From the NCBI RefSeq assembly GCF_001956315.1, contig NZ_MOLY01000045.1:62001-126000 (forward strand): 64,000 nt of DNA, given 5' to 3'. The notes under the pieces are model-generated. The model saw only the letters and a list, made by a program, of their open reading frames with translations, did not search any database and was not told the DNA's origin. Below, in pieces: positions 41,036-51,037 of the stretch. Positions within the stretch are counted from its first letter, which is position 1; each line of letters begins with the position of its first letter. This DNA is from Sphingomonas montana. Its GTDB lineage: Bacteria > Pseudomonadota > Alphaproteobacteria > Sphingomonadales > Sphingomonadaceae. A program made the position numbers and the translations under genes.

Positions 41036-41129
41036 CGTCATCCCAGCGGACGCTAGGATCCATTATCACTACGGTCGAGGCTGTCTGCTGACGGAGTGAG
41101 AATGGATCCTGACGTCCGTCAGGATGACG
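41036..41129. repeat. Inverted repeat, probable dispersed palindromic element
   Basis: Arms at 41036-41069 and 41096-41129 are inverted copies (about 28 of 34 positions), including the perfect blocks CGTCATCC/GGATGACG and AGGATCCATT/AATGGATCCT, with a 26-nt spacer. This matches a palindromic family I recall as common in sphingomonad intergenic regions. It lies between lpdA and the PAP2 gene and could fold in either transcript. Confidence 0.75.
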
Positions 41130-41152
41130 ACGGGCGGAGCTGTGACCAAATC

Positions 41153-42550
41153 CTAGAAATGGATCGCCCGGCCGTACGCGCCCAGCACGCTCTCGTGCAT
41201 CATCTCGCTCAGCGTCGGATGCGCGAACACGGTCTGCATCAGTTCCGTCTCGGTCGTCTCGAGCTGGCGCGCCACCACATAACCCTGGATCAGCTCGGTC
41301 ACTTCCGCGCCGATCATGTGCGCGCCGAGCAGCTCGCCGGTCTTCGCGTCGAACACTGTCTTCACGAACCCCTCGGCCTCGCCCAGGGCGATCGCCTTGC
41401 CGTTGCCGATGAACGGGAATTTGCCGACCCGCACCTCATGGCCCAGCTCCTTCGCCTTCGCCTCGGTAAAGCCCACCGACGCGACCTGCGGCCGGCTGTA
41501 GGTGCAGCCCGGGATGTTCGCCTTGTCCATCGGATGGACGCCGGCATAGCCCGCCATCTTCTCGGCGGCGATCACGCCCTCGTGGCTCGCCTTGTGCGCC
41601 AGCCACGGCGCGCCGGTCACGTCGCCGATCGCCCAAATGCCCTCGACATTGGTGCGACCATACGGATCGGTTTCGATGTTGCCGCCCTTCGCTGTGGTGA
41701 CGCCCAACGCCTCCAGCCCGATATTCTCCGTGTTCGGGACGATGCCGATGGCGACGATGACATGGCTGTAGTCACGCACCTCGTCCGTGCCGTTCACCTT
41801 GACGGTCGCCTTCACGCCGTCGGCCGACGTCTCGATCTTCGACACGCCCGAGTTCGTGAGGATCGTCATCTTCTGCTTGGTCAACGCCTTCAGCATGAAG
41901 TCGGACACGTCGGCATCCTCGACCGGCAGGATCCGGTCGAGCATCTCCACGATCGTCACGTCGACGCCCATGTCGCTGTAGAAGCTGGCGAACTCGATCC
42001 CGATCGCGCCCGACCCGATGACCAGCAGCTTGGTCGGCATCACGGTCGGCGTCATGGCGTGGCGGTACGTCCAGATCCGTTCCCCGTCCGCCTTGGCGAA
42101 CGGCAGGTCGCGGGCGCGCGCACCGGTGGCGATGATGATGTCCTTGGCCACCAGCTCGACCGTCTCGTCGCGGCGATCGACGCACAGCTTGCCGGGGGCG
42201 GTGATCGTGCCGACGCCTTCGACGACCGTGATCTTGTTCTTCTTCATCAAGCCCTTGACGCCTGCGTTCAGCTGCCCCGCCACCCTGCGGCTGCGATCGA
42301 CCACCTTGGCCAGGTCGAATGCGACATTGTCCGCCGACAGGCCGTAGGACCCGGCATTCTGCATATAATGGTAGATTTCCGACGTGCGGAGCAGCGCCTT
42401 GGTCGGGATGCAGCCCCAGTTCAGGCAGATACCGCCCAGCCGCTCGCGTTCGACGATCGCGACCTTCAGCCCGAGCTGCGCGGCCCGGATCGCGGCGACA
42501 TAGCCACCGGGGCCGGAACCCAGCACGATAAGGTCATATTGGTCGGCCAC
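41153..42550 (-). CDS. lpdA: Dihydrolipoyl dehydrogenase (E3)
   Basis: 465 residues from GTG 42550 (VADQYDLIVLGSGPGGYVAA), with AGGAG just upstream; this gives the normal length, whereas the open frame runs far upstream without protein-like sequence. FAD-binding GSGPGG, redox-active disulfide GGICLNWGCIPTK, NAD-binding GSGAIGIEFASFY and the C-terminal HAHPT-type AHPTLSE are present. E3 reoxidises lipoyl groups in 2-oxoacid dehydrogenases. Confidence 0.97.
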   Translation of the reverse strand: MADQYDLIVLGSGPGGYVAAIRAAQLGLKVAIVERERLGGICLNWGCIPTKALLRTSEIYHYMQNAGSYGLSADNVAFDLAKVVDRSRRVAGQLNAGVKGLMKKNKITVVEGVGTITAPGKLCVDRRDETVELVAKDIIIATGARARDLPFAKADGERIWTYRHAMTPTVMPTKLLVIGSGAIGIEFASFYSDMGVDVTIVEMLDRILPVEDADVSDFMLKALTKQKMTILTNSGVSKIETSADGVKATVKVNGTDEVRDYSHVIVAIGIVPNTENIGLEALGVTTAKGGNIETDPYGRTNVEGIWAIGDVTGAPWLAHKASHEGVIAAEKMAGYAGVHPMDKANIPGCTYSRPQVASVGFTEAKAKELGHEVRVGKFPFIGNGKAIALGEAEGFVKTVFDAKTGELLGAHMIGAEVTELIQGYVVARQLETTETELMQTVFAHPTLSEMMHESVLGAYGRAIHF

Positions 42551-42652
42551 ATGCTGCTCCTGAAGAAACGTCGTCGTCTGCATTCCATCTAGCGCCGCTT
42601 GTCCCGCTTTGGAAGGTTGCGCCGGGCGGCGCACGGGGATAGCGCAGATCGC

Positions 42653-43678
42653 ATGAAAGCGGCCCGTTATCTGCTCGCCCCCTGGTGGGTGGTCCAGCTG
42701 TTCACCGGCGCGAAGTCGTTCGGCGACAATCCGCTGATCGGATCGCAGGCGCTGAACGCGCGCGGCCTGCATGTTCTGCGCGTCCGCGCGGCCGCCGCAA
42801 TGGCGGCACGGCGGCGGCGCAGGCTTGCGCACCTCTTGTCGGCGGAAGACCGCGCCGCGTTCGACCGCGACGGCTATGTCCTGAAACGCGATTTCCTGCC
42901 GCCGGCGCTGTTCGCCCAGTTGCGCGACCAGGCGCTGGCCTTCGCCGGCCCCGCGCGCGAAATGGTGCAGGGCGATACTATCACCCGCCGGATCGCGCTC
43001 GATCCGGAGGCGCTGGGCGCGATCCCGGCGGCGCGCACGCTGTTGGCGGACCCGGCCTGGCGCGGGCTGCTGCGCTATGTCGGCAGCACGGACGCCGAAC
43101 CGGTCACCTACATCCAGACGATCCTGAGCCAGGTGAACGACGCCGAACCCGATCCGCAGACCAACCTGCACGCCGATACCTTCCACGCCACGGTGAAGGC
43201 CTGGCTGTTCCTGACCGACGTGGCGGAGGATGAAGGGCCGTTCGCCTATGTCCCCGGCTCCCACCGCGACACACCCGAACGGCTGGCGTGGGAACAGGCG
43301 ATGAGCCTCGGCGTCACGTCCGGCCCCGACCGTCTCTCGTCGCGCGGCTCGTTCCGGATCCGCGCCGACGAGCTGCCGGCACTCGGCCTGCCGCCGGTCC
43401 GGCTGTTCGGCGTGCCCGCCAACACGCTCGTCGTGGCCGACACGCACGGCTTCCACGCCCGCGGCCCGTCGATCCGCCCCGCGATCCGCGTCGAGATCTG
43501 GGCCTATGGCCGCCGCAACCCGTATTTGCCCTGGACCGGCCTCGATCTGCTCGGCGTGGCCGGCGTGGCCGAACGCCGCGTCCCCCTGATGTGGGCCGCG
43601 CGCGACCGCCTGCGCCGCCTCATCGGCCAGCCCTGGCGCGACGTCGGGCGAAAGCGGGCGGGGGATCCGGCAAGGTGA
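42653..43678 (+). CDS. PhyH-type Fe(II)/2-oxoglutarate dioxygenase
   Basis: 341 residues from ATG 42653. A phytanoyl-CoA dioxygenase fold is indicated by LHADTFH (iron ligands His173 and Asp175), AYVPGSHRDTP, and the distal THGFHARG (His265 or His268, Arg270). The substrate is unknown. It stands next to the capsule locus, so an envelope or lipid modification is possible but unproven. Confidence 0.8.
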   Translation: MKAARYLLAPWWVVQLFTGAKSFGDNPLIGSQALNARGLHVLRVRAAAAMAARRRRRLAHLLSAEDRAAFDRDGYVLKRDFLPPALFAQLRDQALAFAGPAREMVQGDTITRRIALDPEALGAIPAARTLLADPAWRGLLRYVGSTDAEPVTYIQTILSQVNDAEPDPQTNLHADTFHATVKAWLFLTDVAEDEGPFAYVPGSHRDTPERLAWEQAMSLGVTSGPDRLSSRGSFRIRADELPALGLPPVRLFGVPANTLVVADTHGFHARGPSIRPAIRVEIWAYGRRNPYLPWTGLDLLGVAGVAERRVPLMWAARDRLRRLIGQPWRDVGRKRAGDPAR

Positions 43679-43787
43679 GGCGGGCACGCGGCCTGACGGT
43701 GCGTTGCGGCTTCGGCGGACCAACCCAGCGTGAGAGCGACGTGACTTGAAAGCGTACCGCGGCTAACGCACTGCGCAGCAACGGCTG

Positions 43788-45545
43788 ATGACAGCCGAGG
43801 TCCCGAGAAAGCCTGTTCGTATGTTCCCGCCGTTGCCCGTGCTGCGCGCCCCTCCCTTTCCGGGCATTAAGCCGCGCGTCGCGACGGTCAGCATACAGCG
43901 CCGCGATCGAAGCCCGGGCGTTATCACGGAGGCGCGGGACGATACCGATACGCTGATCGCGGCAATCCGCACAGCACGTGTCGGCGGCACATTCTGGGCA
44001 CCCGCGCCGCCAGTGCTTTCGGGTCCGATGATCGTCCTTTGCCCGCAGTCCGCAGCCGACACCTGGGTCATGGTCGACGACGCAGTACGCGATGGGGCCG
44101 CCGGATCTATACTGGCGCTGCTGCCGGACGCGGCGTGGGCCCGGCGTGTCCGACGGTCGTTGCGCGACCGGGGAATGTCCGCAACGATCGGCGATGTAGA
44201 TCCGTGGCCCGTGTTGCAAGCCGACACGCTGATGATGGCGCACGGCGATGACGAACGCGTACTACTAGCGCAGATTGCGGGGGTGCGTGTTACCGTCCGG
44301 TCGCCGGGCCGGTTCGCACCGCCGTCGCCGCGTCGTGCACCGACGGTCATCGACCGCGTGTTCGCCGAACTGGTCGCTGCGACCGTATATCGGAATCCGA
44401 TCACCGGTGAACCGGCCGGCGTGTCCGAGACCGTGGCCCTGCTGTCGGACTGGCGCCGGCTGCTCGACGCCAATCGCGGCATTGCGGTCGCGACCGGCAT
44501 GGCCGTCTGGAAACGACGGGAGATCGAACGTTTCCTATGGGTCGGACGCGATCGGCCGCTGCGCTTCGTCGGCTCCGCGCGGACGGCGGTGCGCGAGGCG
44601 CGTCGCGGCGGTGGTGCCATCGCCACCTGGCCATCGCGAAGTCCCCCCGGGCTGATCGAGGCCGCCGATGCGGCGGGCGTACCGGTCAGGTTGGTGGAGG
44701 ACGGTTTCATCCGTTCCGTCGGGCTTGGCGCCGCTTGTGTGCCCCCCCTCTCGATCGCCGTCGACTCGCGCGGCATCCATTATGATCCCTCTCGGCCGAG
44801 CGACCTCGAACATCTGTTGGCAAACACGGTCTTTGACGGAGTGTTATGCGCCCGGGCAGACCGGCTGATCCGGACGATCGTCGATAACGGGATCGGCAAA
44901 TACGGGGCCGGTCGTGATGAACTCGAAACCGAACCGCGACCCGACGATCGCCGCCGCATATTGGTGACCGGCCAGGTCGAAGATGATCTTTCGGTCCAGC
45001 TCGGCGGGGCGGGCGTAGCATCGAACCTGGCGCTGCTCGCCGCCGTCCGTGCTTACGCAGGCGACGCGGAGATCTGGTATCGGCCCCATCCTGACGTCGA
45101 TGCAGGCTTGCGCCGCGGCGCGATCGTCGACGACGTGGCGCGGGGTTACGCCGACCGCGTTGTCCGGGGCGGCACCATGGCCACGCTGTTCGACCAGGTC
45201 GACTCCGTGCACGTCCTGACCTCGCTGGCCGGGTTCGAAGCGCTGCTGCGCGGACTGCCGGTCGTCGTTCACGGCCAACCATTTTACGCCGGTTGGGGTT
45301 TGACGCACGATCTTGCGCCACCAGTCGTGCGCCGCGGACGACGACTGACCGTTACGGAACTGGCAGCCGGGGTCCTTATCCTCTATCCGCGGTATTTGGA
45401 TCCGACCAGCGGATTGCCGTGCCGGCCCGAATGGATGACCGAACGTCTTGCTCACTTGGACGCCGGGAGTCAGTCTGTGTTAACACGGTTGCGCGGTATT
45501 CAGGGATGGATGCGGCGCATGACGCGAAAAGGGGTAAAGGCTTGA
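43788..45545 (+). CDS. KpsC-like capsule Kdo transferase with one intact module
   Basis: 585 residues. One full KpsC module spans about 235-560: LVEDGFIRSVGLG (302-314), HYDPSRPSDLEHLL (331-344), YRPHPDV (431-437), SLAGFEALLRG (479-489), HGQPFYAGWGLT (495-506), then TELAAGVLILYPRYLDPTSG. The first ~230 residues resemble only the back half of another module, ending FAELVAATVYRNPITGEP (192-209), without the EDGF, HPD or FYAGWG motifs. E. coli KpsC (675) has two full modules that add alternating beta-Kdo residues to lyso-phosphatidylglycerol. ATG 43821 is an alternative start. Confidence 0.85.
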   Translation: MTAEVPRKPVRMFPPLPVLRAPPFPGIKPRVATVSIQRRDRSPGVITEARDDTDTLIAAIRTARVGGTFWAPAPPVLSGPMIVLCPQSAADTWVMVDDAVRDGAAGSILALLPDAAWARRVRRSLRDRGMSATIGDVDPWPVLQADTLMMAHGDDERVLLAQIAGVRVTVRSPGRFAPPSPRRAPTVIDRVFAELVAATVYRNPITGEPAGVSETVALLSDWRRLLDANRGIAVATGMAVWKRREIERFLWVGRDRPLRFVGSARTAVREARRGGGAIATWPSRSPPGLIEAADAAGVPVRLVEDGFIRSVGLGAACVPPLSIAVDSRGIHYDPSRPSDLEHLLANTVFDGVLCARADRLIRTIVDNGIGKYGAGRDELETEPRPDDRRRILVTGQVEDDLSVQLGGAGVASNLALLAAVRAYAGDAEIWYRPHPDVDAGLRRGAIVDDVARGYADRVVRGGTMATLFDQVDSVHVLTSLAGFEALLRGLPVVVHGQPFYAGWGLTHDLAPPVVRRGRRLTVTELAAGVLILYPRYLDPTSGLPCRPEWMTERLAHLDAGSQSVLTRLRGIQGWMRRMTRKGVKA

Positions 45546-45550
45546 AACAT

Positions 45551-46795
45551 ATGGCGCCCCGCCCGCGAGTCTTTCTTTTTCTGCAGGGCCCGCCCGGCCC
45601 GTTCTTCGAACGTCTCGGCACGACGCTCGCCGCCGCTGGATACGGCGTGCATCGCATCAACTTCAACGGTGGCGATCGCCGGTCCTGGCCGAACGGAGCG
45701 ACCGATTATCGCGGCTCGCTGGACCGCTGGCCGCGCTTTTTCGAGGATTTCGTTCAGGCGAACGACGTAACCGACCTTGTGTTGTTCGGCGACTGCCGTC
45801 CGCTCCATAGCGCTGCGCACGGCATCGCAAAGCTGAACCACCTGCGTATCCATGTGTTTGAGGAAGGCTATATCCGGCCGGATTGGGTCACCCTCGAACT
45901 GGACGGCGTGAACGGCAATTCGACACTTTCGAAGGATCCCGAGTGGTATCTGGAAGCGGCCCGCACATTGCCGCCGCTGCCGACCTACCCCGGCGTCGCC
46001 TCCAGTTTCCGGCGTCGCGCCGGCGAAGCGGTATCCTACTATACACAGGGGGTGCTGCAGACCTGGCGGTTTCCACACTACCGGTCGCACCGCGAAGGTA
46101 GCGTCATTGTCGAGGGACTCGGTTGGCTCCGGCGATTGAGTGGCAACGCGAAGGCACGTGAACGTGCCGCACGTATCCTGGCCAGCATCGGCGAAAGACC
46201 CTATTTCGTTTTCCCGCTCCAGTTGAATTCGGATCATCAGATCCGGATCCATTCTCCGTTCGGTAACATGGGCGTGGCGATGGATTATGTGATCGAAAGT
46301 TTCGCGCGCGCCGCGCCCGCGGACAGCGTGCTGGTTATAAAGCAGCACCCACTCGACAATGGTCTTATCAACTGGCGGAAACAGGCGACGGCCAGCGCGC
46401 GCCGGTTAGGTCTCGGTGACCGGCTACTGTTCCTTGAAGACGGCGACATCGCGAAGATCGTCGATCGCGCGCAGGGTGTCGTGACAATCAACAGTACGAC
46501 CGGCACCTTGTCGCTTGGCGTTGGTATTCCGACAATCGTTCTCGGACACGCCGTGTACAGCGTTCCCGGTATCACGCATCAAGGCCCACTCGACGGCTTT
46601 TGGCAGGCGCCTTGCCCGCCGTCCCCGGTCATATGGGACGCCTTCTGCCGGGTCCTGCTCGATCGTTGCCTCGTGCGCGGCGGTTTTCTCAGTGAAGAGG
46701 GATTGAGTCTTCTGATCGACGGATCGGTCAAACGCCTGACCCGGCGGACGATGGCGAATGCCGTGACGGTCGAACCGGCCACGCTGGCGCGCTGA
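45551..46795 (+). CDS. KpsS-like capsule polysaccharide Kdo transferase
   Basis: 414 residues from ATG 45551, six nt after the kpsC-like stop. N-terminal FLFLQGPPGPFFERL and INFNGGDRRSW are KpsS signatures; VFEEGYIRPDWVTLE and the C-terminal GVVTINSTTGTLSLG segment complete the capsule-synthesis fold. KpsS starts the Kdo linker on lyso-phosphatidylglycerol at the inner membrane, before KpsC extends it. Confidence 0.88.
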   Translation: MAPRPRVFLFLQGPPGPFFERLGTTLAAAGYGVHRINFNGGDRRSWPNGATDYRGSLDRWPRFFEDFVQANDVTDLVLFGDCRPLHSAAHGIAKLNHLRIHVFEEGYIRPDWVTLELDGVNGNSTLSKDPEWYLEAARTLPPLPTYPGVASSFRRRAGEAVSYYTQGVLQTWRFPHYRSHREGSVIVEGLGWLRRLSGNAKARERAARILASIGERPYFVFPLQLNSDHQIRIHSPFGNMGVAMDYVIESFARAAPADSVLVIKQHPLDNGLINWRKQATASARRLGLGDRLLFLEDGDIAKIVDRAQGVVTINSTTGTLSLGVGIPTIVLGHAVYSVPGITHQGPLDGFWQAPCPPSPVIWDAFCRVLLDRCLVRGGFLSEEGLSLLIDGSVKRLTRRTMANAVTVEPATLAR

Positions 46796-46817
46796 ACGGC
46801 TGGTATCTCCCAAACTC

Positions 46818-48032
46818 ATGCAACCGCCTGTCATTCTCGATATCTCCCGGCTCATATCCCGCGTGCTTCACCCGACACCGACCGGGGTCGACCGCGTGGA
46901 AATGGCCTATGCCAGGGGTCTTCACGCTGCATTGGGAGAGCGTCTGCGCTTTGCGGCGGTTCACCCGGCCGGACATTACGGCCGCCTGAATGCGTCCGCG
47001 GTGCTGCGCTTTCTCGACCAGACGGAGGATCGCTGGGAAAATCACGGTATCAGGTTCATGCGGTCGTCGCGGCAATTCGCGTTCCGTGCGATGGCTGCGC
47101 TGCATGCGTTCGAACGCCCGCCGGCTGATACGGGCGAACGGCGGATTTATGTCCAGTCCTCGCCGCATCACCTGACGCGGCCCGATTTCGTGGGCCGGAT
47201 CCTGAAGCGCGAGAATGCGCGCTTTATCTGCCTCGTTCACGATCTTATTCCATTGGAGTTTCCGGAATATGCCCGTTCGGACGGTGCCGGGCTTCACCGC
47301 GTCAGGATCGAGACTATAATTCGTCATGCAGCGGGTATCATCGCCAACTCGCACGCGACTCTGGCTTCGCTGCAGCCCTGGATAACGGCCTCGGGTCGCA
47401 CACCACTCGTCTCGGTCGCCCATCTTGGTACGCATGATGCGGCATCCGCGTGTTCGACGGCGGTCCCGTCTTCGGACCGCCCGTATTTCGTGTCGATCGG
47501 CACGATCGAACCACGCAAAAATCATCTTTTGCTGCTCAATATTTGGCGCAGACTATCGAATCTGCACGGTTCGAATGCAGTTCCGAAACTCGTACTGATC
47601 GGTCGGCGGGGGTGGGAAAATGAGCAGGTCGTGGACATGCTTGAAAGATGTCCGTCGTTGCGAGGATGTGTGGATGAGCGTGCCGGGCTGTCGGATGCGG
47701 AAACCCGCCAGATCCTTGCCGGTGCGCGGGCCCTGCTCATGCCTTCTTTTGCGGAAGGCTATGGAATGCCGGTTACGGAAGCGTTGGACCTGAACGTTCC
47801 GGTCCTGTGCAGCGATCTGAGCGCCCTTCGGGAAGCGGGCGGTGATGTGCCCTATTTCATTGATCCGCTCGACGGTCCGGCGTGGGCCCGGGCTATCATC
47901 GATCTCGCCGCACCGGATAGTACGCTTCGCGTCCGCCATGACCAGAACATCGGTAGCTGGGAACGACCGCACTGGTCGGACCATATCCGCAAGGTCACGA
48001 ACCTGATCGACCAAGTCGCGACACGCGACTAA
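46818..48032 (+). CDS. GT4-family glycosyltransferase
   Basis: 404 residues. GTIEPRKNH and PSFAEGYGMPVTEAL (E-x7-E) mark a retaining GT-B enzyme; PTGVDRVEMAYARGL and VHDLIPLEFPEYA are typical of the mannosyl/rhamnosyl-type members near the N-terminus. It probably adds a sugar to the polysaccharide repeat. It follows the kpsS-like gene by 22 nt, likely one operon. Confidence 0.88.
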   Translation: MQPPVILDISRLISRVLHPTPTGVDRVEMAYARGLHAALGERLRFAAVHPAGHYGRLNASAVLRFLDQTEDRWENHGIRFMRSSRQFAFRAMAALHAFERPPADTGERRIYVQSSPHHLTRPDFVGRILKRENARFICLVHDLIPLEFPEYARSDGAGLHRVRIETIIRHAAGIIANSHATLASLQPWITASGRTPLVSVAHLGTHDAASACSTAVPSSDRPYFVSIGTIEPRKNHLLLLNIWRRLSNLHGSNAVPKLVLIGRRGWENEQVVDMLERCPSLRGCVDERAGLSDAETRQILAGARALLMPSFAEGYGMPVTEALDLNVPVLCSDLSALREAGGDVPYFIDPLDGPAWARAIIDLAAPDSTLRVRHDQNIGSWERPHWSDHIRKVTNLIDQVATRD

Positions 48033-48165
48033 CGGGCGCTCGCGACAATGTCGGCCGGCACGACCTGAACGCGACAGCCTCCGAAGTCCGACCGAACCAG
48101 ATCTTCGAAGACCATCCCAAATCCAGGGCAGCGGAGTGCCCTCTTCGCAAGGGCGCAATTATTGA

Positions 48166-49035
48166 TTAATATTCCGCAAGAATGCCGCGCAGATAGCGCC
48201 CGTAATCCGCCTTGCCGAGCCTGGCTATCGCGCGCTCCATTTGCGATGCGTCAATAAACCCCTGCCGGAAGGCGATTTCTTCGGGGCTAGCGATCTTGAA
48301 CCCTTGGCGCTTCTCCAATATGCGAACATATTCCGCTGCGTCGAGCAAGCTGTCAGGCGTGCCGGTGTCAAGCCATGCGTAACCACGACCCATAATTTCA
48401 ACGGAGAGCTCGCCACGCTCGAGATACACGCAATTCACGTCTGTTATTTCTAGTTCTCCGCGCGGAGAAGGCTTGAGATTAGCCGCGATATCGACCACGC
48501 GCTCGTCATAGAAATACAGTCCCGTGACCGCCCAGTTGGATTGTGGCTTCTCGGGTTTCTCTTCGATCGATACCGCTTTCATGCTTTCGTCAAAAGCAAC
48601 TACGCCATATCGCTCCGGATCGGTGACATGATATGCAAAAACGCTGGCGCCGTCCGTACGCGAACTGGCACTTGCCAGCAGTTCCGGCAGGCCATGGCCG
48701 TAATAGATATTGTCACCCAGAATAAGCGCGGATTTCTGGGATGCGACGAAGTCGGCGCCGATGATATACGCCTGAGCCAATCCGTCGGGGCTCGGCTGGA
48801 CGGCATATTCAAAGGACATGCCCCACTGCGATCCATCGCCCAGCAATGCCTGAAACGCGGGAATGTCTCGCGGCGTCGAAATTATCAGTACTTCACGAAT
48901 ACCCGCCAGCATCAACGTACTGAGAGGATAGTAGATCATTGGCTTGTCATAGACAGACATAAGCTGCTTGGATGTCGCCAATGTCATCGGGTAAAGCCGA
49001 GTGCCGCTACCGCCTGCGAGAATGATGCCCTTCAC
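48166..49035 (-). CDS. rfbA: Glucose-1-phosphate thymidylyltransferase
   Basis: 289 residues from GTG 49035 ([20 protein letters not shown]), with GGAAAT upstream; the family length fits. Contains [27 protein letters not shown] and [19 protein letters not shown]. First enzyme of dTDP-L-rhamnose synthesis. It is the last gene of the minus-strand rml group. Its flanks (AT-rich ATTATTGATTAATATT) are less GC-rich than the core region. Confidence 0.96.
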   Translation of the reverse strand: MKGIILAGGSGTRLYPMTLATSKQLMSVYDKPMIYYPLSTLMLAGIREVLIISTPRDIPAFQALLGDGSQWGMSFEYAVQPSPDGLAQAYIIGADFVASQKSALILGDNIYYGHGLPELLASASSRTDGASVFAYHVTDPERYGVVAFDESMKAVSIEEKPEKPQSNWAVTGLYFYDERVVDIAANLKPSPRGELEITDVNCVYLERGELSVEIMGRGYAWLDTGTPDSLLDAAEYVRILEKRQGFKIASPEEIAFRQGFIDASQMERAIARLGKADYGRYLRGILAEY

Positions 49036-49040
49036 GTGTT

Positions 49041-49967
49041 CTATTTCCTTTTTTGGAAAACTGGGGAGTCTGTCCCGGCCGACACGGATGGCACAAGCCG
49101 CGCGATCACGGTGGCAAGCGCGTCGTGCCAGTGAGGCAGGACGATATCGTGAACCCGCGCGATTTTGCCGCAATCGAGCCGGGAGTTCGGCGGGCGGGTT
49201 GCCGGAGTAGGATAGTCCGTCGTGCCGATGTGTCGTACTCGAGCAGATGCGCCCCCGCGGCGTGCCGATACGTCGAAGACATGCTCTGCGAATTCGGCCC
49301 AGCTGGCCTCGCCACGCGCGGTCATGTGGAACACCCCGCGCAAGGCCGGATCCGGATTCGTGGTGAGGTTGGAGACAATCGTCAGGACCGCGTCCGCAAT
49401 GTCGAGCGCGCTGGTCGGATTACCGACCTGGTCGGCGACGACGCCGATTTCGTCCCGGTCCGCGGCGAGACGCAACATCGTCTTGACGAAGTTGGCACCA
49501 AACGGACTGTAGACCCAAGCGACGCGCAGGATGATGCTGTTTGCACCGAACATTTCCAAAACCGCGGCTTCACCGGCGAGCTTTGAAGCTCCATATACCC
49601 CAGTCGGCCCGACCGGATCGCCTTCGACATACGGCCGGTCGAGCAGGCCATCGAACACATAATCTGTCGAAATATGAACAAGCGGCACACCCAGCATTTT
49701 GGCTGCCGCGGCCACCGCGCCGGCGCCGGCGCCGTTTATCGCATGGGCCAGATCCGGTTCGGACTCGGCCTTGTCGACCGCTGTGTACCCGGCGGCAGAT
49801 ACCACTGCGTCCGCCGCGCTCGTCCCCAACGCCGCAGCGACAGAAGCCGGGTCGGCAAGATCGAGTTCAGGCCTGCCGAGCGCGACCATTTCGTGGCCGG
49901 CGGCCGTTCCCCGCTCGATCAAGGCGGTCACCACCTGCCCGACCTTGCCGGTCACGACAATTCTCAT
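49041..49967 (-). CDS. rfbD: dTDP-4-dehydrorhamnose reductase
   Basis: 308 residues. GKVGQVV replaces the more usual GxxGQLG nucleotide-binding turn; STDYVFDG and the catalytic YGASKLAGE follow. The final step to dTDP-L-rhamnose. Overlaps rfbB by 4 nt and is 5 nt from rfbA. Confidence 0.94.
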   Translation of the reverse strand: MRIVVTGKVGQVVTALIERGTAAGHEMVALGRPELDLADPASVAAALGTSAADAVVSAAGYTAVDKAESEPDLAHAINGAGAGAVAAAAKMLGVPLVHISTDYVFDGLLDRPYVEGDPVGPTGVYGASKLAGEAAVLEMFGANSIILRVAWVYSPFGANFVKTMLRLAADRDEIGVVADQVGNPTSALDIADAVLTIVSNLTTNPDPALRGVFHMTARGEASWAEFAEHVFDVSARRGGASARVRHIGTTDYPTPATRPPNSRLDCGKIARVHDIVLPHWHDALATVIARLVPSVSAGTDSPVFQKRK

Positions 49968-51037
49968 ACGGGCGCCTTCGACGTGGAAAGGCCAAGCCGC
50001 TCTCCATCATACTTGTCTCGCAGGGGACGCCACCACCACTCGTTCGCCAAATACCAGCTCACGGTCTTTTCTATGCCGGTTTCGAAGGTTTCCTGCGCCC
50101 GCCAGCCGAGTTCGGTTTCCAGCTTCGTCGCGTCGATGGCGTAGCGCGCATCATGACCCGGGCGATCGACCACAAACTCGATCAGAGTCTCGCGTGGGGC
50201 CTCACCTGGGACGAGGTCATCCAGAACCGTGCAGATACGACGCACGACATCGATATTGCGGCGCTCGTTGCGACCGCCGACATTGTACGTCTCACCCACG
50301 CGCCCATGTTCCGCGATGATATCGAGCGCTCGGGCATGGTCGTCCACGAAAAGCCAGTCGCGAACATTGTCGCCTGCGCCGTAGATCGGAAGGGGGCGTC
50401 CGGAGAGCGCGTTAAGGATGGTGAGCGGAATCAGCTTTTCGGGAAAATGATAGGGGCCATAGTTGTTCGAGCAATTCGAAACGACCACGGGGAGGCCGTA
50501 GGTTCGCTCCCACGCTTTGGCCAAATGGTCGGAAGCCGCCTTGGTTGCTGAGTAAGGCGAACTTGGGTCATAGGGCGTGGTTTCCTCGAACAGGCCGGCC
50601 GGCCCGAGCGAGCCATAGACTTCGTCCGTCGAGACATGAAGGAAACGAAACGCCGCTTTCGCATCGTCACCGAGGGCGCTCCAGTATCGACGTGTCGCCT
50701 CCAGCAGGGTGAAGGTGCCCACTACATTGGTCTGGACGAAATCGGCCGCTCCGGTGATCGAGCGATCGACATGACTTTCTGCGGCCAAGTGCATGATCCG
50801 ATCCGGCCGGAAACTGTCTATGGCATTGTCCATCGCAGCACGGTCGCAGATGTTGGCGCGCAGGAACCGGTGGTTCGCGTTTCCCTCCACTGCGCGCAGC
50901 GACGCCTCACATCCGGCATAGGTCAGAGCATCGATGGTAAGAACCTCGTAGCCCTTGTTCAGCACCAGATGGCGCACCAGCGCGGAGCCGATAAAGCCCG
51001 CTCCACCCGTTACGATCACGCGCATAGACTTACTCAC
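49964..51037 (-). CDS. rfbB: dTDP-glucose 4,6-dehydratase
   Basis: 357 residues. Rossmann motif TGGAGFIGS (10-18), active-site STDEVYG and [21 protein letters not shown] and [14 protein letters not shown]. Start at 51037 overlaps the rfbC stop; ATG 51025 is an alternative. Second step of dTDP-rhamnose synthesis. Confidence 0.97.
   Translation of the reverse strand: MSKSMRVIVTGGAGFIGSALVRHLVLNKGYEVLTIDALTYAGCEASLRAVEGNANHRFLRANICDRAAMDNAIDSFRPDRIMHLAAESHVDRSITGAADFVQTNVVGTFTLLEATRRYWSALGDDAKAAFRFLHVSTDEVYGSLGPAGLFEETTPYDPSSPYSATKAASDHLAKAWERTYGLPVVVSNCSNNYGPYHFPEKLIPLTILNALSGRPLPIYGAGDNVRDWLFVDDHARALDIIAEHGRVGETYNVGGRNERRNIDVVRRICTVLDDLVPGEAPRETLIEFVVDRPGHDARYAIDATKLETELGWRAQETFETGIEKTVSWYLANEWWWRPLRDKYDGERLGLSTSKAPV

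Noticed and set aside
43763-44776. Minus-strand frame of 337 codons
   Set aside because: Ser/Arg-rich antisense of the kpsC-like gene.
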